Positions 43,544-52,872 of a stretch of 64,000 nt of DNA are shown piece by piece; position 1 is the first letter of the stretch; each line of letters starts with the position of its first letter. Below the pieces are notes generated by a model. It was not told where the DNA came from. It was given only the letters and a program-made list of their open reading frames with translations, and made no database searches. Source of the stretch: JALORV01 sp963712485 (GTDB lineage Bacteria; Pseudomonadota; Gammaproteobacteria; Burkholderiales; Burkholderiaceae_F); contig CAVQID010000039.1 in the NCBI GenBank assembly GCA_963712485.1, positions 171,507 through 235,506 of the forward strand. The letters are read 5' to 3'. The position numbers were made by a program, and so were the translations under genes.

Positions 43544-44498
43544 ATGCCGAACCTGCGCGTTGCCGGCCGTGCGGCCGTTGCCCTGCTGTTCGCCGCTGCC
43601 GCGTCATTCGCGCTGGCGGCAGCACCGGCGGTCAAGTCGCAGCCCGGCTACTACCGCATGATGCTGGGCGACATTGAAGTGACGGCGCTTTCGGATGGCA
43701 CGGTCGATCTCGAGGTGGGCGGCCTGCTGACCAATACAACCGCGGCGCGCGTCGCCAGGGCGCTGGCCCGGCAGTACCTGAAGGACCCCGTCGAGACCTC
43801 GGTGAACGCCTACCTGATCAACACGGGCTCAAAGCTGGTCATGGTCGACGCAGGTGCGGGTAGTTACTTCGGTCCAACGCTCGGCAACCTGGTCGCAAGC
43901 CTGAAGGCCGCCGGCTACGAGCCCGGGCAGATCGACGAGATCTATCTGACCCACATGCACGGCGACCATGTGGGCGGCATCGTCAAGGACGGCAAGCCGA
44001 TTTCCGAACTCCGTCATACGCGCCGACCAGCGTGAAGCCGACCACTGGCTGAGCCAGAAGAACCTCGACGCGGCTCCGGACGAGGCCAAACCCGCTTTCC
44101 AGGGGGCGATGGCGGCGCTGCAGCCGTATCAGTCTGCAGGTCGATTCCGGCCGTTCGATGGCGACACGGCGCTGGCTCCCGGCGTGCGTGCGGTCGCAAC
44201 CCGCGGTCACACGCCGGGCCATGCGATTTACGTGGTCGAGAGCCAGGGGCAGAAGCTGGTGCTGTGGGGCGATCTCATGCACGTGGCGGCGGTACAGTTT
44301 CCCGACCCGTCGGTGACGATCCGTTTTGACACCGATCCGAAGGCGGCCGCGGTGCAGCGCAAAAAGGCCTTTGCCGACGCCGCCAAGCAGGGCCTGTGGG
44401 TCGGATCGGCCCACCTGCCGTTTCCGGGTCTCGGACGACTGCGTGCCGACGGCAAGGGCTACGACTGGATCCCGGCGAACTACAGCGTGCCGCGCTGA
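43544..44498 (+). CDS. Secreted metallo-beta-lactamase-fold hydrolase (apparent frameshift)
   Basis: Metallo-hydrolase of about 317 residues if one frame change is allowed. A signal peptide (about 24 residues) is followed by the zinc motif THMHGDHVGG and, in a second frame, by RGHTPGHAIYVV and SAHLPFPGLGRLRADGKGYDW, all normal for this exported subgroup. The first frame runs to 44035 but after GKPIS reads nonsense; the second frame resumes with FPNSVIRADQREADHWLS. One extra base or two missing bases near 43999-44006 would restore one protein. Either the gene is broken or there is an assembly indel. Confidence 0.8.
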
Positions 44499-44528
44499 CG
44501 TGCATCGGCGCAGCGTGACCGGCCGCCG

Positions 44529-44891
44529 CTAGCGGCCCGTTCCAGCCGACACCGCCGCGCCGGCACCCGGGTTCTCTGCAAACCATCGCATCGCGGTCTT
44601 CACGCGTGTGCGACCGCTCGGGTGGTCGAAGAAAACGAACTCTTCGAGTGGCGATGGTTCGAGCTTGCGGTACGACGCCAGGCGCATGGCTGCCGAGGCG
44701 AAACCGTGCGGCTCACGCGCGGCATTGAGGCCGAAGACATCCGCTTCGATTTCGCCGCTGCGGATGATCGAATTCGTCACCGGCGTCATCAGGAAGAACC
44801 ACGTCGTCAGCAACGCGAAAAGAGTCAAACTCGACGGGTTTAGCGCCAGCACGATCACAGCAACGACCATGAGCACCGCCGCGGAGCCCAC
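44529..44891 (-). pseudogene. C-terminal fragment of M48 (Ste24/CAAX-type) metallopeptidase
   Basis: The frame encodes only the end of an M48 membrane peptidase: a hydrophobic segment, then FFLMTPVTNSIIRSGEIEAD, FGLNAAREPHGFASAAMRLA, and VFFDHPSGRTRVKTAMRW. The third zinc ligand region (EIEAD) is present but the catalytic HEXXH and the first five or so helices are missing. The matching N-terminal part is next to it on the opposite strand. This is a broken, rearranged gene, not a small functional protein. Confidence 0.8.
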
Positions 44892-45041
44892 GCCCCAGGG
44901 TCAGGTAATCATCCCGGAAGCAGCCCGGCCCGGCCCGCAGTTCGATGTAGAACGTGCGACGCGCGCCTACCTCGACACCACTCCGCCCGATAAGCGCGCA
45001 AAGTCGGATGCTTATCACGAGGGTACGAGGGCGGCTACTGG
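44869..45041 (+). pseudogene. N-terminal fragment of M48 (Ste24-type) metallopeptidase
   Basis: From the ATG at 44869 the frame reads MSTAAEPTPQG and then FDVERATRAYLDTTPPDKRA with KSDAYHEG, the start of Ste24-type peptidases, whose next residues are normally GYW. A tandem 8-bp duplication (ACGAGGGT then ACGAGGGC, 45017-45032) shifts the frame just there, and GGYW reappears in the shifted frame. Downstream, homology ends. The C-terminal part of the same family lies head to head on the other strand. Confidence 0.7.
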
Positions 45042-45182
45042 CCTCCGCTGTGCAGCGTGCACCGGCTATATCAAACGGGCTTGATCCTGATGAAATCCGC
45101 CGTGTGGTGCGGCTGAGTCAGCACAGTTCCTCGCCGCAATCCCTTCCTACACTCGGCCCGGTTTGAATCCTGGAGGCGGGCC

Positions 45183-46409
45183 GTGCAGGCCGGGCCCATA
45201 CAGATGGACATCCGTTCGAACAAATGGTCGTGGCTGGCGCTCACGGCCATGCGCGTGCTGCTGGCGCTTGTTGCGGTGATCGCCGCACCGGTGAGCAGCG
45301 CCGATGCGCAGACGATCGAGGCTTTCGTGCGCGAAGGCTGTCCGCACTGCGCGAAGGCCGAGGAATTCCTGGCGCAGCTGAAGGCGGAGCAGCCCTCGCT
45401 CAAGGTGATCGTGCGCGATGTGCAGAAGGAACCCGCCGCGCTCGAGCGGCTCAAGGAACTCGCCCGGGCGCTGAACGCAGGGGCCGCGCGGGTGCCAGCG
45501 GTGTATGTCGGCGGTCAGTTGATCGTTGGATACTCGGATGAGGCGAGCACCGACAAGCTGATCCGCAACGCGCTGACTGGCGGCGCAGCCGCGCAGTCCG
45601 CGGCAGGAGCAAGCACCTGTGAAGCCGAGGAAAGCCTCGCGTGCCCCAAGGGGCCGGCCACGACCGCGGCGCCGCCCGAGTCCTTCGAGATCACGTTCTT
45701 TGGCCGAACCGTCACGCTCGATGATGTCGGCTTGCCGGCGTTCACGCTGGCAATGGGGCTGCTCGACGGCTTCAATCCCTGTTCGATGTGGGTGTTGCTG
45801 CTGATGATCTCGCTGCTGGCGCCGTTGAACGACCGTCGGCGGATGATCGCGATCGCCGGGACGTTCGTGCTGATCCAGGGAATCGCCTATTTCCTCTTCA
45901 TGGCGGCGTGGCTGAATTTCTTCCTGATCATCGGTCTGTCGCGGGCTTCGCAGTGGGCCATCGCCGCAATCGCGATCATTGCCGGCCTGATCAACGTGAA
46001 GGACTTCCTCGCGCTGAAGGTCGGCATTTCGCTGTCCATCCCGGAGCGCGCCAAGCCCGGCATCTACAGTCGCATGCGCGGCATCCTGCATGCGGAAAGC
46101 CTCGGCGCGGCGATCATCGGCGCGATCATCCTGGCGATCCTCGTGCAGATCGTCGAGTTCCTCTGCACCTCCGGCTTTCCGGCGCTGTTCACGCGCATCC
46201 TGACGTTGCGCGAATTCGATCCGAGCGCGTACTACGGCTACCTGCTGCTTTACATCGCCGCCTACATGGTCGACGACATCGTCATCCTGACAATCGGCGT
46301 TGTGATGCTGAGCCGGCATCGACTGCAGGAAAAGGAAGGCCGCGTACTCAAGCTCGTCAGCGGCGTGGTGATGATCGGCTTGGGCATTTACCTGATCTTC
46401 TTCGCCTGA
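45183..46409 (+). CDS. Fusion of periplasmic glutaredoxin-like domain and DsbD/CcdA-like membrane domain
   Basis: A 408-residue protein. After a signal segment (about residues 15-42) comes a thioredoxin-fold domain with CPHC (REGCPHCAKAEEFL) and the cis-Pro loop VPAVYVGGQLI. A linker with CEAEESLACPKG follows, then six or so helices with Cys residues in LLDGFNPCSMWVLL and VEFLCTSGFPALF, placed like the electron-carrying pair of DsbD/CcdA. This suggests passing electrons from cytoplasm to a periplasmic redoxin in one chain. GTG at 45183 has GGAGG six bases upstream; ATG at 45204 is an alternative. Confidence 0.8.
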   Translation: MQAGPIQMDIRSNKWSWLALTAMRVLLALVAVIAAPVSSADAQTIEAFVREGCPHCAKAEEFLAQLKAEQPSLKVIVRDVQKEPAALERLKELARALNAGAARVPAVYVGGQLIVGYSDEASTDKLIRNALTGGAAAQSAAGASTCEAEESLACPKGPATTAAPPESFEITFFGRTVTLDDVGLPAFTLAMGLLDGFNPCSMWVLLLMISLLAPLNDRRRMIAIAGTFVLIQGIAYFLFMAAWLNFFLIIGLSRASQWAIAAIAIIAGLINVKDFLALKVGISLSIPERAKPGIYSRMRGILHAESLGAAIIGAIILAILVQIVEFLCTSGFPALFTRILTLREFDPSAYYGYLLLYIAAYMVDDIVILTIGVVMLSRHRLQEKEGRVLKLVSGVVMIGLGIYLIFFA

Positions 46410-46499
46410 TCCCGCGGTTGCGGTACCTTGCCGTCGAAGGGCGCCGTGCTTGCGTGGTCACCGTCTGGACAGCGCACGCGGGCTGACTATGCTGTGCGA

Positions 46500-47168
46500 A
46501 TGACCTCGCTCACCGAGCCGATGACGATCGACGTCGTTTCCGACGTTGTCTGTCCGTGGTGCTACATCGGCAAGCGGCGCCTCGAGGCCGCGCTTGCGCA
46601 GCGCAGCGACGGCACGAGGGCCAACGTGCGCTGGCATCCGTTCCAGCTGAACCCCGACTTGCCGCGAGGCGGCATCGATCGCCGCACGTATCTCGAACGG
46701 AAGTTCGGCGGACCGGAGCGAGCGCAGGAGATGAATGCGCGTGTCGAGGCCGCTGGAAAAGAGGTCGGAATCTGGTTCGAGTTCGAGCGCATCGGCCGGC
46801 AGCCCAACACGCTCGATGCGCATCGGCTGATCACCTGGGCGCAGTCGCAGAACCCTGTGCGGACCGACGTCCTTGTCGAGCAGCTGTTCCGCAGCTACTT
46901 CACGCAAGGGGTAGATATCGGCAACATCGATGAACTGACGCGGATCGCCGAGCGGGCAGGCTTCGATGCGTTCCGGGTGAAGGGCATGCTGACGACCGAC
47001 CAGGGGCATGCGGCCGTGGCGGCGGCTGATCAGCGCGCGCGCGCGATGGGCATCAGCGGTGTGCCGCTTTTTATCTTCAACGAACGACTCGCCGTATCCG
47101 GCGCGCAACCGTCGAAGGTCATGCTCGAAGCCATGGCCCAGAGCGAACTGGCGGTCGTAACGCGCTGA
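46500..47168 (+). CDS. DsbA family oxidoreductase, FrnE-like
   Basis: A 222-residue cytoplasmic thioredoxin-fold protein of the DsbA/FrnE type. The redox motif CPWC is in DVVCPWCYIGKRRLE, and the cis-Pro loop is GISGVPLFIFNERLAVSGAQ. The helical insert between is typical for FrnE and HCCA-isomerase relatives. No signal peptide. The start at 46500 matches family members; upstream frame is shadow. It follows the redoxin fusion gene by about 90 bp. Confidence 0.92.
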   Translation: MTSLTEPMTIDVVSDVVCPWCYIGKRRLEAALAQRSDGTRANVRWHPFQLNPDLPRGGIDRRTYLERKFGGPERAQEMNARVEAAGKEVGIWFEFERIGRQPNTLDAHRLITWAQSQNPVRTDVLVEQLFRSYFTQGVDIGNIDELTRIAERAGFDAFRVKGMLTTDQGHAAVAAADQRARAMGISGVPLFIFNERLAVSGAQPSKVMLEAMAQSELAVVTR

Positions 47169-47260
47169 TGCTTTGAGCCGGCGACGCAGGCGGTGGCACC
47201 GCAAGGCCGCCGCGGCGCGCGTCGGACCTACACTGCGACGCGTCATCGCAACGCGTCGCC

Positions 47261-48196
47261 ATGTCCGTCTTCCTGCACCAACTCGAACTTTCGGCGCCGC
47301 TGTTTGCGCTGGTGCTGCTCGGCTACCTGCTGTCGCGTTACGGTCGCTGGTCGCGCCAGGCGAGCGCCGCGTTGTCGAAGTTCGTGTTCGCAGTCGCGCT
47401 TCCGGCGCTGTTGTTCCGACTGATGACCGGACTCGCAGCGCTGCCGCCCGTCGACGCCCGACTGCTGATCGCGTACTTCGGCGGCTGTCTCCTCGTGTTC
47501 GTTGTCGGGCGTCTGTGGGCCCGCTACGGCTTTGGACTCGATGGCGTGGGTCAGTCCGTGTTCGCGCTCGGCGGCATCTTTTCGAACAATGTGCTGCTTG
47601 GCGTGCCGTTGGCCAAGGTAGCGCTGGGCGAGGCGGCGATGCCTTCGGTCGCACTGGTCCTGATCTTCAATTCACTGCTGCTGTGGACGCTCGTCACGGT
47701 GTCCGTCGAGTGGGCGCGGCATGGCGAACTGTCGGTGCGCGGATTCGGCGCGACCGTTCGTGGGGTGTTGACGAATCCGATCGTCGCTTCGATTGTTGCC
47801 GGCTCGACCTTTGGCCTGGCCGGCGGGCAGCTGCCGCGCGCGATCGACGCACCGCTGGGCCTGGTTGGCGACGCCGCCATGCCGCTGTCGCTGATCGTGG
47901 TGGGCATGGGCCTCGCGGAGTGCGACGTGCGCCAGGGATGGCGCGAAGGCACCGCGATCGCGGCGTTGAAACTCGCTGCGCTTCCGCTCGTCGTCTGGGG
48001 CCTGGCGTGGCTGCTGCGCCTGCCGCAGCTGGAGACGCAGGCTGTCGTGCTGCTGGCGGCGCTTCCGGTCGGCGTCAATGTGATTCTGATGTCACGGGAG
48101 TTCCGCTCGATGGAGGCCGCGGTCGCGACCAGCATGGTCATGTCGACGGCCCTGGCGGCCCTGAGTTCACCGCTGATCCTGGCGTTGCTCACCTAG
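47261..48196 (+). CDS. AEC family transporter
   Basis: A 311-residue inner-membrane protein with about ten helices, of the auxin efflux carrier family. Conserved elements include the N-terminal LFALVLLGYLLSRYGRWSR, FSNNVLLGVPLAKVALGE and DAAMPLSLIVVGMGLAE. Substrates are usually small organic acids such as malate or malonate; none is indicated by context. The family is clear, direction of transport is not. Confidence 0.9.
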   Translation: MSVFLHQLELSAPLFALVLLGYLLSRYGRWSRQASAALSKFVFAVALPALLFRLMTGLAALPPVDARLLIAYFGGCLLVFVVGRLWARYGFGLDGVGQSVFALGGIFSNNVLLGVPLAKVALGEAAMPSVALVLIFNSLLLWTLVTVSVEWARHGELSVRGFGATVRGVLTNPIVASIVAGSTFGLAGGQLPRAIDAPLGLVGDAAMPLSLIVVGMGLAECDVRQGWREGTAIAALKLAALPLVVWGLAWLLRLPQLETQAVVLLAALPVGVNVILMSREFRSMEAAVATSMVMSTALAALSSPLILALLT

Positions 48197-48448
48197 CCCG
48201 ATCGGCACTTCGCTATTCGTGCGCATGCACTGGAGAGTGCGGCCGCCGGCAGCGCGCGCGGTCCGGTCGTCGCGGGTGAGTCGAGTGTTGCGGCATCGCG
48301 ACTGACTTGCGCGCCCAGTCGCGCTTCCGAGCGATGCAGGCTGCATCGTTTGATGGCCTCCGGTACGCTACCGCCCCTCGCTGTCGGGCCGTGCCCGAGC
48401 GCCGCTTCCTCCGTGAAATCCTTGACCCTGTTGCTGCCGCCCGGCTGG

Positions 48449-49741
48449 ATGCGGCGTGTCTCGTTGTCGGCAGACGACCTGCTGCGCGACGCCACCTACC
48501 GCCGACTTTGGATCTCTATCTTCATCAGCTCGTTCGGCGGGCAGGTGACGATGCTCGCGCTGCCGCTCACGGCGGCGGTGCTGCTGCACGCGACACCGAC
48601 GCAGATGGGCATCCTGACGGCGATGGAAGTCCTGCCATTCGTCCTGTTTTCGTTGCCCTCCGGGGTCTATCTGGACCGCGTTCGCAAGCTGCCGGTCTAT
48701 GTCTGGGGCGAAATCCTGCTGGCGCTTTTCGTCGCCAGCGTGCCGCTCGCCTGGTGGACCGGATGGCTGTCGATGGTGTGGCTTTACGTCATCGGTTTTG
48801 CGATCGGCAGTGTCTACACGATCGCAGGCAGTGCAGCGCAGATCGTCCTGACGCAGATCGTTCCGCGGGAACGACTCGTCGAAGCTCATGCCAAGAATGC
48901 GCTGGCAAGTTCTTCGGCTGAGGTCGCCGGACCCGGCGCTGCGGGCGCGCTGATCAAACTGGTGGGTGCGCCGTTCGCGTTGCTGGCCGATGCCGTGCTG
49001 CTGCTGGTCTCGGCGCTGATCCTCCGCGGCATCCGCGTGACCGAGGGGCCGCTGCATGTTGCCACCGACTTCTGGCCCGCGCTGCGCGCCGGCATGCGCT
49101 TTGTTGCCGGTCACCGGCTGCTGGTGACAATGGCGCTGATCGTTGGCGGCTGGCAGATGTGCCATCAGGCGGCGCTGGTCGTGCAGATCCTGTTCGCAAC
49201 GCGCACGCTGGGATTGTCGGAAGGCGGCGTAGGACTTTCCTATGTGGCCCTGGGCGTTGGCACCATCGTCACAAGCACGGTCGGCAACCGGATTTCCAAG
49301 CGTCTGGGTCCGGGTCCGACGCTGGTGCTGGGTTTCGTGATTTGCGGCGTGGGCTGGCTGCTTGGCGCGGCCGCGCCGGCGTCGAAGTTCGGCATTGCGA
49401 TGTTCGGCCTGATGCTGATGTTGTTTGGTGTCGGGGCCGTGCTGATCTTCATCACGTTCCTGTCGCTGCGGCAATCGGTCACGCCGGCCCCGATGCTCGG
49501 TCGCATGACCAGCACCATGCGCTGGCTGATCCTGCTGCCGGCCGGACCCGGTGCGCTGCTGGGCGGCTGGCTCGGCGAACACCTCGGACTGCGCACTGCG
49601 ATGGCATTTGCCGGTGTCACCGTGCTCGTGATCGCCATGGTCGCGTGGCGGCAGCCGGTCATTCGCGACACGCGTGTGCTGCCCGCGGTCAAGGACGATG
49701 CGGTGCTGCCCGGCGCGGCCGGCGGCGTGCTCGGACCGTAG
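48449..49741 (+). CDS. MFS transporter (MFS-3/enterobactin exporter-like)
   Basis: A 12-helix major facilitator protein of about 430 residues. The N-terminal half has FISSFGGQVTMLALPLTAAV and LPSGVYLDRVRKLPVYVWG, the loop-2 motif of the MFS-3 group; the C-terminal half includes GVGAVLIFITFLSLRQSVTP. These exporters often handle drugs or siderophores. The ATG at 48449 gives a normal length; an upstream ATG at 48353 would add a non-conserved leader of about 30 residues. Confidence 0.88.
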   Translation: MRRVSLSADDLLRDATYRRLWISIFISSFGGQVTMLALPLTAAVLLHATPTQMGILTAMEVLPFVLFSLPSGVYLDRVRKLPVYVWGEILLALFVASVPLAWWTGWLSMVWLYVIGFAIGSVYTIAGSAAQIVLTQIVPRERLVEAHAKNALASSSAEVAGPGAAGALIKLVGAPFALLADAVLLLVSALILRGIRVTEGPLHVATDFWPALRAGMRFVAGHRLLVTMALIVGGWQMCHQAALVVQILFATRTLGLSEGGVGLSYVALGVGTIVTSTVGNRISKRLGPGPTLVLGFVICGVGWLLGAAAPASKFGIAMFGLMLMLFGVGAVLIFITFLSLRQSVTPAPMLGRMTSTMRWLILLPAGPGALLGGWLGEHLGLRTAMAFAGVTVLVIAMVAWRQPVIRDTRVLPAVKDDAVLPGAAGGVLGP

Positions 49742-49854
49742 CCTGACTGATCGGCTCAGAGCCCATTTCACTCCGCGGTTTCGCGTGCTTGTCGCAGTCC
49801 CGCGCCGGTCCCGCGCAACCGCACTAGCGTGACGCGGTTGAGCGGAGGACCGAA

Positions 49855-50745
49855 ATGCGGACGATTGGACTTTCCGTAGCGGTGCTAATGGCAGGCTGTG
49901 CAACCCTTGCGATGGCAGCCGATCGCTCGATCGAGCTCGAGCGCGTGGTTTCCAGTGAGCGTGCGTTCGCCGCGCGTGCGCAGGAGACCAACGCTCGTCA
50001 AGCCTTCATCGAATTTTTCGCCGCCGACGCGATCCTGTTTGCGCCCTTCCCCGCGCCGGCGTTTCCGCGTCTGCGCGAGGGGCCGGACTGGGCCGTGAAT
50101 ATCCAGTGGCGTCCGGTTGCGGCAGCGATCTCCGGCGCCGGGGATATGGGCTACACGACTGGTCCGTCGGAGTACCGGCGTGTCCCGTCCGAACCGCCGA
50201 TCGGTCATGGTCACTACACGTCCGTGTGGCAGCGGCAACCCGATGGCCGCTTCCTCGTTCGCATCGACATCGGCATCGATCATCCCGCCCCGCCGTTGGG
50301 CACCGCGGACTGGACGGCGCCAGCCCAGGCGCCGGTGGCTGTAGTCGCGGTGGAACCGGCACAACGCGGCGAGGCGCTTGCCGCACTGCGTGAACTCGAT
50401 GCGCGCGCCGGCGTTGCAGCGCGGGCAAGTGCGCGGAGAGCATTCGAGGCCGTCTTTGCCGAAGACGGCCGGCTGCATCGCGGCGGGCGACTGCCCGTCG
50501 TCGGACGCACTCAGGCGCTGGCCGAGCTGGCCGCGCTCGAAGAGGCGTTTGCCTGGGCGCCGGAAGGAGCGGCCGTCGCCGAGTCGGGCGACTTCGGGTA
50601 TGCCTACGGTCGTGGTCGCACGGTAGCCCCGACGGAGGCGGAGTCGCGAGACCTTGTCTATCTCAACATTTGGCAGCGTCGCGCCGGCGAATGGCGGCTG
50701 ATCGTGCACGTTTCGCACACGGTGCGGCCGCGCCCGCCGCAGTGA
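49855..50745 (+). CDS. Exported protein with two NTF2-like domains
   Basis: A 296-residue protein with a short signal segment and possible lipobox (LMAGC near residue 15), then two similar alpha/beta segments resembling SnoaL/DUF4440 NTF2-like domains. Each has an early ARQAFIEFFAADAILFAP or ARRAFEAVFAEDGRLHRG stretch and a late YTSVWQRQPDGRFLVRID or YLNIWQRRAGEWRLIVHV stretch, so internal duplication is evident. A clear GGAGG site precedes ATG. Function unknown. Confidence 0.78.
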   Translation: MRTIGLSVAVLMAGCATLAMAADRSIELERVVSSERAFAARAQETNARQAFIEFFAADAILFAPFPAPAFPRLREGPDWAVNIQWRPVAAAISGAGDMGYTTGPSEYRRVPSEPPIGHGHYTSVWQRQPDGRFLVRIDIGIDHPAPPLGTADWTAPAQAPVAVVAVEPAQRGEALAALRELDARAGVAARASARRAFEAVFAEDGRLHRGGRLPVVGRTQALAELAALEEAFAWAPEGAAVAESGDFGYAYGRGRTVAPTEAESRDLVYLNIWQRRAGEWRLIVHVSHTVRPRPPQ

Positions 50746-50768
50746 CGCACCGGTCCGGCACGCGCGTT

Positions 50769-52637
50769 TCAGGCGATGCCGGCGCGCGCGAGCGGCGCGG
50801 AGGCGACGCCTGGCATGCGCGCAACGACGCAATCGCGGCCATTGGCTTTCGCCGCGTACAGTGCTTCGTCGGCGCGGCGAAGCAGTGCGGCGACCGTATC
50901 CCCTGGCGTCGTCACGGTGAGTCCGATGCTGATCGTGACGCGTCGGCCGGGTAGGTGCCGGCTGAGATCCAGTGTGCGAACTTCGGCGAGCAGGCGTTCC
51001 GCCAGCCTGCGCGCCGCGATTTCGTTGTTTTCCGGGCTGGCGATGAGGAACTCTTCGCCGCCGAGGCGGCCCAGCTTCACGGGGTCGTGCGCGATGCCGC
51101 GCAGCGTCGCCGAGACGGCGCGCAGGATGTCATCGCCGACGAGGTGACCGTATTCATCGTTGATCGATTTGAAGTGATCGATATCGACGATCAGCACCGC
51201 GCAACCCGGCCCATCCCGTAGCAACTCGTCCAGTTGTGCGAGCACCTGACGGCGGTTCGGCACGCCGGTCAGCTCGTCGGTCATTGCCAGCGCGCGCATG
51301 ACCTGACTGGTACGGCGCCCCCGCCACGCCAGCGTCGCCAGCACCAGAATCAACAGGACGGTCAGCACGATGACCGCTTCCTGAAGCCGCGTCGCCCGTC
51401 GCTCCTGACTAAGCGCGCGTTCGCTGGCGTCTTTCTGCTGCTGCAGCAGTGCGTTTTCCTTGTCCTTGGCCGCCGTAAGGCTGGCATAGCGCTGGTCGAG
51501 CTGTCGCTGCAGCAGTGCGTCATTCGCCGTCTGGAACTGCACGTGCTGCTGGTAGGCGCCCTGCCAGTCTCCGATGGCGGCGAGGGCACGCGCCAATTCG
51601 GCCCGCGCACTGCCGACATCGTTCACCGAGTCGGCCTTGATGAACAGTTCCAGCGCAGCGCGCAGCGCCTCGATGCCCTCGCGTGGGCGCTGCAGCCCCC
51701 TCAGTGCGATCCCTCGTTGGAGCAGGATCTGCGCGCGCAGCATCTCGTCTGTCGTCGCGCCCTGCTGCTGCGCCGCGCGATCGAGCAGCGTGACTGCGTC
51801 CAGGTGGTTCCCACGCGAGTTCTGCACCTGCGCGAGTCCGCGCAGCGCATACGCCTCGCCGCGCGCATAGCCGATCTGACGGCTCAGGCGGAGCACTTCG
51901 TCGAACAGCAGTTCGGCGCCGTTCCAGTCGTTCAGCTTTTCCAGCACTCGTCCCAGGTTGTAGCGCGTCACCACCTCGTCGCGCGTCAATCCGGCCTGCA
52001 TCTGAATACGCAGCGATGCTTCGTAGTAGTCGCGCGCCTGCGGGTAGTCGCCGACCCGGCTGTACAGGCTGGCGATGCCGTTCACCGTGTTGCGAACCTG
52101 CTGCGGCAGCTTCAGTTCCTCGTATAGCTCCTGAGCCCGCTGCAGGTCCGTCAGGCCGGCTGCGAACGCCCCCTGCACGCCATTCAGGTAGCCGCGCAGG
52201 AACAGCGCGTCCGCCAGAAGCTCGCGCTCGTTGTGCTGTTCGGCGACCGTGACCGCCAACTGGTAAAGCGCGGCGGCGCGGCCCGTGTCGTTGCTCAGTT
52301 CGCTGAGCTCGCCCTCGCAATTGGCGAGGTGTGCCTGCAGGCCGGGTCGCTGGGCCTGAGGCAGCAACGCGCGCGCGTCAGCGATATGGCGCAGCGCCAG
52401 CGCACTGTTGCGCTCCGCGTAGTAGTCGCACAGCAGCGCGTGCGCACGAATGATCTGGTCGGCGTCCGGCGTGCCGGTGAGCTGACTCAGAGCTGCTTCG
52501 GCATGACGGCGCGCGGATTCCGGGTCGACTCTCGTTTCGGCGTAGGCGCGATCGAGCAGGGTCTGGGGCGTGGAGGCGACTGCCTGGCACGCGACCAGCG
52601 CGAACGCCAGCAACGCAAAGCGGAGGATTGAGGACAC
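50769..52637 (-). CDS. Membrane-bound diguanylate cyclase with N-terminal TPR sensor
   Basis: A 622-residue protein: signal segment (SSILRFALLAFALVACQAVAS), a periplasmic region of TPR-like helices (about residues 30-370), a coiled coil, one membrane helix (EAVIVLTVLLILVLATLAWR) and a cytoplasmic GGDEF domain. The catalytic motif LGGEEFLIA is intact, with IVDIDHFKSINDEYGHLVGD upstream, so cyclic di-GMP synthesis is likely. The usual inhibitory RxxD site five residues before GGEEF is absent. The GTG start at 52637 is chosen at the signal segment; a longer frame to 52934 has no domain and overlaps the divergent SDR gene. Confidence 0.88.
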   Translation of the reverse strand: MSSILRFALLAFALVACQAVASTPQTLLDRAYAETRVDPESARRHAEAALSQLTGTPDADQIIRAHALLCDYYAERNSALALRHIADARALLPQAQRPGLQAHLANCEGELSELSNDTGRAAALYQLAVTVAEQHNERELLADALFLRGYLNGVQGAFAAGLTDLQRAQELYEELKLPQQVRNTVNGIASLYSRVGDYPQARDYYEASLRIQMQAGLTRDEVVTRYNLGRVLEKLNDWNGAELLFDEVLRLSRQIGYARGEAYALRGLAQVQNSRGNHLDAVTLLDRAAQQQGATTDEMLRAQILLQRGIALRGLQRPREGIEALRAALELFIKADSVNDVGSARAELARALAAIGDWQGAYQQHVQFQTANDALLQRQLDQRYASLTAAKDKENALLQQQKDASERALSQERRATRLQEAVIVLTVLLILVLATLAWRGRRTSQVMRALAMTDELTGVPNRRQVLAQLDELLRDGPGCAVLIVDIDHFKSINDEYGHLVGDDILRAVSATLRGIAHDPVKLGRLGGEEFLIASPENNEIAARRLAERLLAEVRTLDLSRHLPGRRVTISIGLTVTTPGDTVAALLRRADEALYAAKANGRDCVVARMPGVASAPLARAGIA

Positions 52638-52872
52638 GGAGTTCCGGGCGGAGGGCGTGGGATTGTGCCAAGCGGACCGAGGCCCCGGAAACTTTAACAG
52701 GCCCGCATCCGCGGCATTGCTCTCCTCACGGCCCTGTGGGGCCACGGGTCCAGACGTCTGATCGAGGTCGTAGGGCGCGCGCAAGGGCGGAGGTAACGAC
52801 GCAGTAAGCTTTCGGCTCTTGGCGAGCGTTCCGTCATGTGATGACAACGGCGTCGTTGAATCGAGGAATCCT

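Noticed and set aside
44608..45084. Plus-strand open frame taken as one 158-residue gene
   Set aside because: Its first half is the shadow of the M48 C-terminal fragment; only the part from 44869 resembles a real protein start.
48368..49903. Long minus-strand open frame across the MFS gene
   Set aside because: Composition of a shadow frame; the plus strand encodes a normal transporter.
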